From positions 496,001 through 560,000 of the forward strand of contig NZ_JAAVTX010000006.1 of assembly GCF_012163145.1 (NCBI RefSeq): DNA of 64,000 nucleotides, in the 5' to 3' direction. The notes beneath the pieces are model-generated. The model was not told the origin of the DNA. It was given only the letters and a program-made list of their open reading frames with translations, and searched no databases. This DNA is from Falsiroseomonas frigidaquae (GTDB lineage Bacteria > Pseudomonadota > Alphaproteobacteria > Acetobacterales > Acetobacteraceae). The translations under genes and the position numbers were made by a program. Shown here in pieces: positions 52,287 to 60,205 of the stretch (positions are counted from its first letter, which is position 1; every line of letters starts with the position of its first letter).

Positions 52287-53063
52287 ATGAACGACGCGCC
52301 CCCCACCGACGACGCCGAATGGACTGCGCTGCTGGCCGCGCCCGGGGGTGGCGTCGTGCCGCCGGGCGCGCTGGGAAACCTGTTCGCGCCGCTGTTCACC
52401 CCGCCCGCCGCCGCCGATGGCTGCATCGTGATCGGCCGCCTGGCGCAGACACTGGATGGCCGCATCGCCTGCGCCAATGGCGCGAGCCAATGGATCGGCG
52501 GGCGCGGCGACATCCTGCACACGCATCGCCTGCGCGCGCTGTGCGACGTGGTGCTGGTCGGCGCCGGCACCGTGCATCACGACGACCCGCGGTTGACCAC
52601 GCGCGAAGTGCCAGGCCCCAACCCGGTGCGCGTGGTGCTGGACCCGCAGCGCCGCCTGCCCGCCACGCACAAGGTGTTCCGCGATGGCGCGGCGCCGACC
52701 CTGCTGGTGACATCCACGCCCGGTGCCGCCCGGCACGGCGAGGCGGAGGTGCTGGTGCAACCCGACCTTCCCGCCCTGCTGAAAGACCTCGCGGCACGCG
52801 GACTCGGGAAAATCTTCGTCGAGGGCGGCGGGCGCACCGTCTCCGCCTTCCTCGCCGCGGGTTGCCTGGACCGCCTGCACCTGACCGTGGCGCCGATCAT
52901 CCTCGGCTCCGGCATTCCCGCCTTCTCCCTGCCCAGCGCCGGGTGCATCGCGGATGGGCTGCGCTTCCAGTGGACACCGCATGTGATCGGGGACGACATG
53001 CTGTTCGACATCGGGCTGCACCGTGCCCGCCCGGGCATCTGCGAAGGACCGCAAGCGCCATGA
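52287..53063 (+). CDS. RibD C-terminal-like / dihydrofolate reductase fold reductase
   Basis: A 258-residue reductase with the RibD C-terminal fold (NADPH-dependent reduction of a pyrimidine/pterin-like substrate). Key blocks are AQTLDGRIACANGASQWIGG, DVVLVGAGTVHHDDPRLTTR, NPVRVVLDPQRRLP and GKIFVEGGGRTVSAFLAAG. About 45 N-terminal residues without a deaminase domain precede it. It is the first gene of a tightly overlapping operon with an MDR dehydrogenase, a QueD-like protein, a glycosyltransferase and a methyltransferase. This is probably not housekeeping riboflavin synthesis, where RibD also needs its deaminase domain. Confidence 0.85.
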   Translation: MNDAPPTDDAEWTALLAAPGGGVVPPGALGNLFAPLFTPPAAADGCIVIGRLAQTLDGRIACANGASQWIGGRGDILHTHRLRALCDVVLVGAGTVHHDDPRLTTREVPGPNPVRVVLDPQRRLPATHKVFRDGAAPTLLVTSTPGAARHGEAEVLVQPDLPALLKDLAARGLGKIFVEGGGRTVSAFLAAGCLDRLHLTVAPIILGSGIPAFSLPSAGCIADGLRFQWTPHVIGDDMLFDIGLHRARPGICEGPQAP

Positions 53064-54037
53064 AGGCGAACGCCCTCTGGATCACAGGCCCCTTCCGGGC
53101 CGAGCTGCGCGAGCAGGCGCTGGACGTGCCCGGCCCCGACCAGGCACTGGTGGTGACGCATGCCTCCGGCATCTCGCGCGGGACGGAGCGCCTGGTCTTC
53201 GCCGGGCGCGTGCCGGAAAGCCAATGGCCGGCGATGCGCGCGCCGCTGCAATATGGCGACTTCCCCGCGCCGCTTTCCTACGGCTACGCGGCGGTCGGTA
53301 CGGTGAAGGCCGGGCCGGCGCATCTGCACGGACGGCGCGTGTTCTGCCTGCACCCGCACCATGATGCCTTCGTGGCGCCGGCCGCCATGTGCATCCCCGT
53401 GCCGGATGCGGTGCCGGATCGGCGCGCCGTGCTCGCCGCCAATATGGAAACCGCGGTGAATATCCTATGGGATGCGCGGCCGCTGGTCGGCGAGCGCGTG
53501 CTGGTGGTCGGCGCCGGCGTGGTCGGGCTGCTGGTGACCTTCCTGCTCGGCCGCATCCCGGGCCTCGACCTGCATGTCTGCGACCTGGATGCGACGCGCG
53601 GCGCCATCGCGCGCGACTTCGGCGCCACCTTCTGCACACCCGAGGACGCACCGGCGGAACGCGACCTGGTGATCCATGCCTCCGCCAGCCCAGAAGGCCT
53701 GCGCCTCGCACTCTCCCGCTGCGGCTTCGAGGGGCGGATCGTCGAGGCCTCCTGGTTCGGCGACAAGGTCTGCGAGCTGCCGCTGGGCGAGGCCTTCCAT
53801 TCGAAGCGCCTGTCGCTGATCTCGACCCAGGTGGGCCAGGTGGCGCCGGCGATGCGCGGGCGGCGCACGCATGGCGACAGGCTGGCGCTGGCGCTGTCGC
53901 TGCTGGACGATACGCGGCTGGATGCGCTGCTCGGACCCGACACGCCGTTTTCCGAGCTGCCGAATGCGCTGGAAGCCTTGCTGTCGCCACCATCCGGCGC
54001 ACATCAACCGCTCTGTCCGGTCGTCACCTATCTATAA
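53060..54037 (+). CDS. Medium-chain dehydrogenase-like oxidoreductase
   Basis: A 325-residue MDR-type oxidoreductase. The NAD(P) motif is VLVVGAGVVGLLVTFLLG (about 151-168). The N-terminal catalytic domain has ASGISRGTERLVFAGRVPES and LSYGYAAVGTV, as in BchC-like members, and lacks the usual Cys-based catalytic zinc site. It overlaps the RibD-like gene by ATGA. The DNA around its stop is duplicated in the next 20 bases. Its oxidation or reduction step in the pathway is unknown, but the location suggests it acts on a pterin-type product. Confidence 0.82.
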   Translation: MKANALWITGPFRAELREQALDVPGPDQALVVTHASGISRGTERLVFAGRVPESQWPAMRAPLQYGDFPAPLSYGYAAVGTVKAGPAHLHGRRVFCLHPHHDAFVAPAAMCIPVPDAVPDRRAVLAANMETAVNILWDARPLVGERVLVVGAGVVGLLVTFLLGRIPGLDLHVCDLDATRGAIARDFGATFCTPEDAPAERDLVIHASASPEGLRLALSRCGFEGRIVEASWFGDKVCELPLGEAFHSKRLSLISTQVGQVAPAMRGRRTHGDRLALALSLLDDTRLDALLGPDTPFSELPNALEALLSPPSGAHQPLCPVVTYL

Positions 54038-54060
54038 GAGCCGGTCCCTACCTATAAGAG
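54017..54060 (+). repeat. Imperfect duplication at the dehydrogenase stop
   Basis: CCGGTC-GTCACCTATC-TATAAGAG (54017-54040) is followed by CCGGTC-CCTACC-TATAAGAG (54041-54060). The first copy contains the last codons and the TAA stop. The second lies in the short gap before the QueD-like gene. Confidence 0.75.
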
Positions 54061-54071
54061 AGAGTGTGTGC

Positions 54072-54470
54072 ATGTTCAGCCTGACGGTCGTCGACCACAT
54101 CATGATCGCGCATTCCTTCCGCGGGGAGGCCTTCGGCCCGGCGCAGCGGCTGCATGGCGCCACCTTCATCGTGGAGGCGGAGTTCCGCGCGCCGCAGCTC
54201 GATGACCTGCACCTGCTGGTGGATATCGGGCTGGCGAAGGATCATCTGCGCGCCATCCTGGCGCCGATGGACTACCGCAACCTGGATGCGGAAGAAGCCT
54301 TCGCGGGCAAGAACACCACCACCGAATACCTCTGCCTGCATATCCACGGCCTGCTCGCTGCGGCCTGCCGGGACGGCGTGCTGGGCGATGGCGGCCGCGC
54401 GGTGACCGGGTTGAAGATCCTGCTGCGCGAAAGCCATGTCGCCTGGGCCGCCTTCGAGGGGCCCGTCTGA
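54072..54470 (+). CDS. QueD/PTPS-like protein lacking the usual catalytic Cys
   Basis: A 132-residue member of the 6-pyruvoyl-/6-carboxy-tetrahydropterin synthase family. The block IAHSFRGEAFGPAQRLHGATF aligns with the zinc/active-site region of E. coli QueD. The first His (AHSF) and the second (RLHG) are kept. The third His of the HGH motif is Ala, and the catalytic Cys before GRLHGH is also Ala. RESHVAWAAFEG at the end keeps the family Glu. It may bind pterins without the standard reaction, or catalyse a variant one. It stands between the dehydrogenase and glycosyltransferase genes. Confidence 0.8.
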   Translation: MFSLTVVDHIMIAHSFRGEAFGPAQRLHGATFIVEAEFRAPQLDDLHLLVDIGLAKDHLRAILAPMDYRNLDAEEAFAGKNTTTEYLCLHIHGLLAAACRDGVLGDGGRAVTGLKILLRESHVAWAAFEGPV

Positions 54471-54472
54471 CC

Positions 54473-55516
54473 TTGGACATCGCCTTCCTCGTCCCCGCCC
54501 CGCTCGACGCCATCTCCGGCGGCTACGAATACGACCGCCGGCTGATCGCCGGCCTGCGCGCACAGGGCCATGCCGTGCAGGTGCTGGAACTGCCCGGGGC
54601 GCATCCGCATCCCGACGCCGCGGCGCTGGAAGGCGCCCGCGCCGCGCTGGATGCCGTGCAGCAGGGCGCGCGCATCATCATCGATGGGCTCGGCCTGCCG
54701 GCCTTCGCGCCGCTGGTGGAGGAGCTGGAACGGCGCGGGGCCGTCGGGCTGATCCATCACCCGACCGCCCTGGAGCATGGCCGGCCGACGCCGGAACGTG
54801 ATGCGCTGCGCGCGACGGAATCCACCATCTTCCCGCGCCTCGCCCGGCTGGTCGCCACCAGCCCCCTCACCGCCCGCCGCCTGACGCCCGAATTCGGCGT
54901 CGATGCGGCGCGCATCGGTGTGGTGGAGCCAGGCACGGACCCGGCACCACGCAGCGCGGGTTCCGGCGGTCCCGGCTGCGCCATCCTCGCCATCGGCACG
55001 CTGGTGCCGCGCAAGGGGCATGACGTGCTGCTGCGCGCCCTCGGCGGGCTGGCCGATCTCGACTGGACCCTGACCATCGCCGGCGCGCCGCGCGATCCGG
55101 TGCATGCGGATGGGCTGCTGGCGCTGGTGGAGGAACTCGGCCTGACCAGCCGCGTGACCTTCGCCGGCGAGGTGCCGGCCGACCAGATGGAGGCGCTGTG
55201 GGCAGGCACCGACCTGTTCGCACTCGCCACGCATTGGGAAGGCTATGGCATGGCGGCGGCGGAAGCGCTGGCGCGCGGCGTGCCGGTCGCCATCACCGCC
55301 GGCGGTGCGATCGCGGAGGTGGTGCCGATGGAAGCCGGCGTGGTCTCTCCGCCCGGCGATACGGTGTCGCTCGGCAAGGCGATGCGCCGCGCGATCTTCG
55401 ACACCGACCTGCGCGCCGAAATGGCGGAGGCCGCCTGGAAGGCCGGGCAGAAGCTGCCACGCTGGGATGACCGCGCCACCGCCTTCCTCGCCGAGCTTGA
55501 AAAGGCCGCCGGCTGA
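54473..55516 (+). CDS. GT4-like glycosyltransferase
   Basis: A 347-residue family 4-type glycosyltransferase with GT-B fold. The N-terminal acceptor domain shows ISGGYEYDRRLIAGLRAQGHAV. The C-terminal donor domain has ILAIGTLVPRKGHDVLLRALG and HWEGYGMAAAEALARGVPVAI with its family E-x7-E acids. The start is TTG at 54473, three bases after the QueD-like stop. It probably glycosylates a small molecule made by the preceding enzymes, as in bacterial pterin glycosides. Acceptor and sugar are unknown. Confidence 0.82.
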   Translation: MDIAFLVPAPLDAISGGYEYDRRLIAGLRAQGHAVQVLELPGAHPHPDAAALEGARAALDAVQQGARIIIDGLGLPAFAPLVEELERRGAVGLIHHPTALEHGRPTPERDALRATESTIFPRLARLVATSPLTARRLTPEFGVDAARIGVVEPGTDPAPRSAGSGGPGCAILAIGTLVPRKGHDVLLRALGGLADLDWTLTIAGAPRDPVHADGLLALVEELGLTSRVTFAGEVPADQMEALWAGTDLFALATHWEGYGMAAAEALARGVPVAITAGGAIAEVVPMEAGVVSPPGDTVSLGKAMRRAIFDTDLRAEMAEAAWKAGQKLPRWDDRATAFLAELEKAAG

Positions 55517-56391
55517 TGGCCGAAAGCTTCGACGGGGATTGGCTGGAACTGCGCGAGCCGCATGACTCCGCCGCCCGCAATCCGGACCTCGCCGCGGCGC
55601 TGGCCGAGGCGCTGCCGGCGCGGCCGCGCCTGCTGGACCTCGGCGCCGGCACCGGGTCCCTGCTGCGCTGGCTGGCGCCGATGATCGGACGGGCGCAGGC
55701 CTGGACGCTGGTGGATGCGGATGGCGGCCTGCTGTCCCGTGCCTTCACCACCACCGAGGATTTCGCCGAAGACCATGACTGGCGTGCCACCTATGCCAAT
55801 CGCAAGACGCTGCTGGTGCATGCGCCGGGCGGTGCCTGGCGGGTGGAGGGGCTGATCGCCGACCTGCGCGACGCGCCACGCGGCCTGCCGCTGGGCCAGG
55901 TGGATGCGGTGGTGAACACGGCGCTGTGCGACCTGGTCTCCGCCGATTGGGTTTCCCGGATTGCCGCGGCCTGCGCGAAGCACCGCCTGCCCTTCTACGC
56001 CGCGCTGAACGTGACGGGACGGGAGCGCTTCGACCCGCCGCACCCGGCCGATGCGCTGGTGGCGCGCGGCTTCGGCCGCGACCAGCTGCGCGACAAGGGA
56101 TTCGGTGGCATCGCGCTGGGCGCCCGCGCGCCGGACGTGATCGCCGCCGCCTTCGCCGCCCATGGCTACAACGTGCGGCGCGCGGCGAGCGACTGGCGCA
56201 TTCCGCGCCGGGACCCGTTGATGGCCGCGGCGCTCGCCAGCGGCCATGCCCGCGCCGCGATGGGCCCGCTGCGCCGCGAACGGGCCCGCATCCTGGACTG
56301 GGCGGTGGATCGCCGCGCCCAGGCCGGGCTCTCGCGCCTTTCCGCCCGCATCGGCCACGCCGACATCCTCTGCCTGCCGCCCAAGGAATAA
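55516..56391 (+). CDS. Class I SAM-dependent methyltransferase
   Basis: A 291-residue AdoMet-dependent methyltransferase. Motif I is RLLDLGAGTGSLLRWLAP (about 36-53), and the acidic post-motif residues lie in WTLVDADGGLLSRA. The C-terminal part has an acceptor-like region with HPADALVARGFGRDQLRDKGFG. The ATG overlaps the glycosyltransferase stop by one base (TGATG). It ends the five-gene run; otnK follows three bases later but may be separate. The methyl acceptor is unknown. Confidence 0.8.
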   Translation: MAESFDGDWLELREPHDSAARNPDLAAALAEALPARPRLLDLGAGTGSLLRWLAPMIGRAQAWTLVDADGGLLSRAFTTTEDFAEDHDWRATYANRKTLLVHAPGGAWRVEGLIADLRDAPRGLPLGQVDAVVNTALCDLVSADWVSRIAAACAKHRLPFYAALNVTGRERFDPPHPADALVARGFGRDQLRDKGFGGIALGARAPDVIAAAFAAHGYNVRRAASDWRIPRRDPLMAAALASGHARAAMGPLRRERARILDWAVDRRAQAGLSRLSARIGHADILCLPPKE

Positions 56392-56393
56392 GA

Positions 56394-57701
56394 ATGATGC
56401 CCCTTCTGCTCGGCTGCATCGCCGATGACTTCACCGGCGCCACCGACCTTGCCTCCATGCTGGTGAAGAACGGCATGGCGACGGTGCAGGTCATCGGGGT
56501 GCCGCCCGCCGCGGAGCGGCAAGAGCCTTTCCCGTTGCCGGAGGCCGATGCCATCGTCATCGCGCTGAAGTCGCGCACCACCCCGGCGAATGAAGCCATC
56601 GCCGAAAGCCTTGCGGCGGCGGAGGCGCTGCTGGCGGCCGGGGCGACCCAGCTGTTCTTCAAATACTGCTCCACCTTCGACAGCACCGATGCGGGCAATA
56701 TCGGCCCGGTGGCGGATGCGCTGCTGAAGCGGCTGGGTGCCGGCTTCGCGCTGGCCTGCCCCGCCTTCCCGGCGAATGGCCGCAGCATCTACCAGGGCCA
56801 TCTGTTCGCCGGCGCGCATCTGCTGAACGAGAGCGGCATGGAGAACCACCCGCTGACGCCGATGCGCGACCCAAACCTGGTGCGCGTGCTGGGGCGACAG
56901 ACCGAGGGCTCCGTCGGGCTGGTGCCGTTTTCCGTCGTCGAGCAGGGCGCGACGGCGATCCGCCAGGCGATGACGCGCCTGGCCGAGGGCGGCCGGCGCT
57001 ACGCCATCGTCGATGCGGTGACCGACGCGCATCTGGTGGCGATCGGGGAGGCTGCCGCGAAGCATCCGCTGATCACCGGCGGGTCCGGCATCGCCATGGG
57101 CCTGCCGGCCAATTTCCGCGCGCAGGGCCTGCTGCCGCCGCGGCCGGATGCGGCGGCGCTGCCGGCGGCGCGCGGGCTCTGCGCCGTGGTGGCGGGAAGC
57201 TGTTCGCGCGCCACGCTCGGCCAGATCGGTTTCGCCCGCGACCACGCGCCGGTGCTGGAGCTCGACGTGCTGGCAACGCCCGATGCCGCCGCGCTGGCGG
57301 CGCAGGCGCTGGCGTGGAGCGAGGGCAAGCTGAACGCGGAGCGCCCCGTCGTGATTGCCGCCAGCGCGCCGCCGGAGAAGGTGGCGGCGCTGCAGGCGAA
57401 GCTCGGCCGCGATGCCGCCGGCGCATTGGTGGAACACGCGCTGGCCGCGGTGGCGCAGGGGCTGGTCGCGCGCGGCGTCGGGCGGCTGGTGGTGGCGGGT
57501 GGCGAAACCTCCGGCGCCGTGGTGTCCGCGCTGGGCGTGCGGATGCTGCGCATCGGCGCGGAGATCGACCCGGGCGTGCCCTGGACCTTTGCCGAGACCG
57601 GCTCCGCCGAGGGTGCGGAGCCAGCCGGGATTCACCTGGCGCTGAAATCCGGCAATTTCGGCGGGCGCGACTTCTTCCTGAAGGCCTTCCAGCATGTCTG
57701 A
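56394..57701 (+). CDS. otnK: 3-oxo-tetronate kinase (four-carbon acid sugar kinase)
   Basis: A 435-residue OtnK/DUF1537-type kinase that phosphorylates 3-oxo-tetronate in four-carbon acid sugar breakdown. N-terminal blocks are LLGCIADDFTGATDLASMLVKNGM and FKYCSTFDSTDAGNIGPVADAL; the nucleotide-binding end has LVVAGGETSGAVVSAL and WTFAETGS. Length is normal. It overlaps otnC by 8 bases, forming a catabolic pair. It is only three bases behind the methyltransferase stop, so transcription may continue from the upstream operon. Confidence 0.92.
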   Translation: MMPLLLGCIADDFTGATDLASMLVKNGMATVQVIGVPPAAERQEPFPLPEADAIVIALKSRTTPANEAIAESLAAAEALLAAGATQLFFKYCSTFDSTDAGNIGPVADALLKRLGAGFALACPAFPANGRSIYQGHLFAGAHLLNESGMENHPLTPMRDPNLVRVLGRQTEGSVGLVPFSVVEQGATAIRQAMTRLAEGGRRYAIVDAVTDAHLVAIGEAAAKHPLITGGSGIAMGLPANFRAQGLLPPRPDAAALPAARGLCAVVAGSCSRATLGQIGFARDHAPVLELDVLATPDAAALAAQALAWSEGKLNAERPVVIAASAPPEKVAALQAKLGRDAAGALVEHALAAVAQGLVARGVGRLVVAGGETSGAVVSALGVRMLRIGAEIDPGVPWTFAETGSAEGAEPAGIHLALKSGNFGGRDFFLKAFQHV

Positions 57702-58329
57702 GGACGCCGCCCGCACCCAGCTCGCAGAACTGGCGAAAAGCCTGTTCGACCGCGGCTACAGCGTCGGCACCGCCGGCAACATCTGTGTGCGGCTGGCCGA
57801 TGGCTACCTGATGACGCCGACCAATTCCTGCCTCGGCCGATTGGTGCCGGCGCGGCTCAGCAAGCTCGGTCCCGACTGGGCGCATCTGTCGGGCGACAAG
57901 CCTTCTAAGGAAGTGTTCCTGCACCGCGCGGTGCTGGATGCGCGGCCGGAGGCAGGCGCGGTGGTGCATCTGCATTCCACCTACGCCACCGCCATCTCCT
58001 GTCTGACGCCCGAGGGCGAGGATGCGAAGATCCCGCCGCTGACACCCTATTTCGTCATGCGCATCGGCCGCCGCCTGCCCTGCGTGCCCTATTACCGACC
58101 GGGTGACGCGGCGATGGAACCGGCGGTGCATGAGGCCGCCCGCGCCGCCAAGGCGCTGCTGCTGGCGAACCACGGCCCCGTCGTCTCCGGCGCCACGCTG
58201 GCCGATGCGGTGCATGCGGCGGAGGAGCTGGAGGAAGCCGCACGGCTCGCGCTGCTGCTGCGCGGCGTGCCGGGCGTGCGGGCGCTGGATGCGGCGCAGG
58301 TGGACGACCTGCTGAAGACCTTCGGGTAG
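57694..58329 (+). CDS. otnC: 3-oxo-tetronate 4-phosphate decarboxylase (class II aldolase family)
   Basis: A 211-residue class II aldolase/adducin-fold enzyme. Zinc ligands are visible as VVHLHSTYATAISCL (two His) and LLLANHGPVV (third His), with the phosphate-binding SVGTAGNICVRL and PTNSCLGRL. It decarboxylates the OtnK product to a triose phosphate, feeding central metabolism. The overlapping gene order otnK-otnC supports this specific call. OtnI and a dehydrogenase of the same pathway are not in the window. Confidence 0.9.
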   Translation: MSEDAARTQLAELAKSLFDRGYSVGTAGNICVRLADGYLMTPTNSCLGRLVPARLSKLGPDWAHLSGDKPSKEVFLHRAVLDARPEAGAVVHLHSTYATAISCLTPEGEDAKIPPLTPYFVMRIGRRLPCVPYYRPGDAAMEPAVHEAARAAKALLLANHGPVVSGATLADAVHAAEELEEAARLALLLRGVPGVRALDAAQVDDLLKTFG

Positions 58330-58330
58330 G

Positions 58331-58813
58331 CTACAGGGACGCGGCTGGGTCCAGCCGCACCACATAGCTGCGCCAGTCGGCGCGCGTCGCGATCCGCTCA
58401 TACAGCGCGATCGCGGCGACATCGGCTTCCGGCACGATCCAGCGCAGATGGCTCCAGCCGCGCGCCCGGCCTTCGGAGATGGCGGCGGCGATCAGCGCGC
58501 GGGCGACGCCCTGGCCGCGCGCCTCAGGCCGCACGAACAGATCATCGAGGTTGCCGCAGCTGCGGGCGAAGACCACCTCCGGCAGGTCGAACAGGATGGC
58601 GAAGCCAAGCGGCGTGCCCGCCGCATCCTCGGCCAGCAGCACCTCCGCCGCCGGATGCCGCGCCAGCAGCGCTGCCTGCGCCTCCGGCGTCGCCACCGCG
58701 GCGCCGGCGAGCACGCCGCGCATCTCCGCCGCATAGAGCGCCAGCAGCGGCGCCAGGCGGTGGCGCTGGTCGCGTGCCAGGGGGGTGATGCGTGGGGCAG
58801 GTCGGGCGGTCAT
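58331..58813 (-). CDS. GNAT family N-acetyltransferase
   Basis: A 160-residue single-domain GNAT enzyme. The acetyl-CoA motif is LFVRPEARGQGVARALIAAA, preceded by the strand region EVVFARSCGNLDD. The middle has LLALYAAEMRGVLAG. The end has RWIVPEADVAAIALYERIATRADWRSYVVRL (residues about 119-149), as usual for the family. The ATG at 58813 was chosen over extension to 58852, which runs into a terminator hairpin. It converges on otnC with one base between the stops. Substrate unknown. Confidence 0.85.
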   Translation of the reverse strand: MTARPAPRITPLARDQRHRLAPLLALYAAEMRGVLAGAAVATPEAQAALLARHPAAEVLLAEDAAGTPLGFAILFDLPEVVFARSCGNLDDLFVRPEARGQGVARALIAAAISEGRARGWSHLRWIVPEADVAAIALYERIATRADWRSYVVRLDPAASL

Positions 58814-58834
58814 GCGTGCAGGCTCCGGACATGA

Positions 58835-58868
58835 AAAGGGCGCCGCCCGCATGCGGACGACGCCCTTT
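58835..58868 (-). terminator. Terminator of the histone-like gene
   Basis: On the minus strand AAAGGGCG pairs with CGCCCTTT, and the region between also pairs (with two G-U pairs), giving a stem of about 15-16 bp and a four-base CATG loop. Four T residues follow. It lies 20 bases after the histone-like stop codon and before the GNAT start. Confidence 0.75.
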
Positions 58869-58889
58869 CCCGGTGATGGGCCGAGAGGC

Positions 58890-59594
58890 TTAGGAAGCGG
58901 CCTCGGGCGTCGCGGCGGGTGCCTCGGCGGCGGCAGCAGCGGCGGCAGCGGCCTTCTTCGCGGCGCGCGTCGCAGCGCCCTTGCGGGCGGCTTCCGAACG
59001 CGCGGAGGTCGCGGCCTTGGCGGCGGCGGTCGGCGAAGGCTTGCGCGGCGCCGCAGCCTTCTTCGGCGCGGCAGCCTTGCGCGGCGCGGCAGCGCGGGCG
59101 GCCGGCTTCTTGGCGCTCGCGGCCTTCTTCGGCGCGGCAGCCTTGCGCGGCGCGGCGGCGCGGGCAGCCGGCTTCTTGGCAGTCGCGGCCTTCTTCGGCG
59201 CGGCGGCCTTGCGGGCGGCGGGCTTCTTCGCGGCCGCGGCCTTCTTCGGCGCCGCCTTCTTCACGGCGGCCTTCTTCGGCGCGGCCTTCTTCGCGGCAGC
59301 CTTCGGCGCGGCAGCCTTCTTCGGCGCAGCCTTCTTCACGGCGGCCTTTGCAGGCGCAGCCTTCTTGGCAGCGGGCTTCTTCGCGGCCGCGGCCTTCTTC
59401 GGCGCAGCAGCCTTCTTCGGCGCCGCCTTCTTCACGGCAGCCTTCGCCGGCGCGGCCTTCTTGGCAGCGGGCTTCTTCGCGGCGGGCTTCTTGGCCGCCG
59501 GCTTCTTCGCCGTCTTGCGCGCGGCGGCCATCGCCATCGGCTGGGCGCGCGGTGCGGCCTCTTCCGTCGCGATCGTGTCGTTGATGTCGGTCAT
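58890..59594 (-). CDS. Histone H1-like Lys/Ala/Pro-rich DNA-binding protein
   Basis: A 234-residue, very basic protein. After a short acidic N-terminus (MTDINDTIATEEAAPRAQ) almost all the chain consists of KKPAAKKAAPKKAA-type repeats. From about residue 125 many Lys are replaced by Arg (KPAARAAAPRK). The C-terminus is Ala-rich. Such tails bind DNA like eukaryotic H1 and compact chromosomes or affect expression (compare AlgP and bacterial H1-like proteins). The ATG at 59594 is used; further upstream the frame lacks the repeat composition. The repeats make copy-number change likely. Confidence 0.85.
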   Translation of the reverse strand: MTDINDTIATEEAAPRAQPMAMAAARKTAKKPAAKKPAAKKPAAKKAAPAKAAVKKAAPKKAAAPKKAAAAKKPAAKKAAPAKAAVKKAAPKKAAAPKAAAKKAAPKKAAVKKAAPKKAAAAKKPAARKAAAPKKAATAKKPAARAAAPRKAAAPKKAASAKKPAARAAAPRKAAAPKKAAAPRKPSPTAAAKAATSARSEAARKGAATRAAKKAAAAAAAAAEAPAATPEAAS

Positions 59595-60205
59595 GTTGGT
59601 CAGGATCTCCGCTTCAGTTCCGGTGAATGGTGTTCCGCTGGTGCTGGCGGGGCTGCCCGGCTCGCGCCGCGCCGCACCCCACAAAGTCAGGTTGGAGCGT
59701 GCGGTTCCGCGGTCGGCACGAATCCCGTATCGCGCCGTGCCACTGCTGCCGCCATCCGTATCGCGCCGGCGCCCGCCGCGTGGCGCTTCCGAGGTGACGC
59801 CTTGCGGCGGCACCATGCCGGCTGCCTGCGACGTTGCGGGACGCGGCGTGCGTTGCACGATCCTCTGCCCCACGAGCCTGCGGTCCATGGACCGATCCTT
59901 CCTGCTGCGTGCTCCGTTGTCGTGCTGCGCCGGGTCTGCGTCGCCATCGGCGGCGAAGTCCCTGCGCGAATCGCGTCAAGCGATGCTTGCAACGTCACGC
60001 TATCCGTGCGCGCAACCTGCCTGTCAAACGGAATCGCACGAAAGCCAAGCACGCTTGTGCAAGTGCTGTGCAGCGAAGGCGGCGATGCGGTGCATCTGCG
60101 TCGCCCGCGGCGCGTCCTTGACGCGCTGGATAAGGCTCTCGCGCCGCGTCTCAGCGGCGCGCGAAAACACGTCGCGCCGGCTTTCGCCGGCGCGACAGGA
60201 ACGCG
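59595..60205. other. 611-bp gene-poor interval with GC hairpins
   Basis: No convincing gene was found. Open frames here have neither a plausible SD nor a family-like composition. The right end holds two hairpins: 60141-60160 (7-bp stem) and the terminator at 60171-60196. The left part is likely the 5' untranslated region and promoter of the histone-like gene. No conserved promoter was recognised by eye. Confidence 0.6.
60171..60196 (-). terminator. Terminator of prpC
   Basis: A perfect 11-bp stem GTCGCGCCGGC / GCCGGCGCGAC closed by a GAAA tetraloop (minus strand) lies nine bases after the prpC stop, and GTGTTTTC follows it. The GAAA loop is of the stable GNRA class. Confidence 0.8.

Noticed and set aside
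59614-59979. 121-codon minus-strand frame in the gene-free interval
   Set aside because: No SD, Arg/Gln-rich shadow-like composition, and overlap with another equally poor frame.
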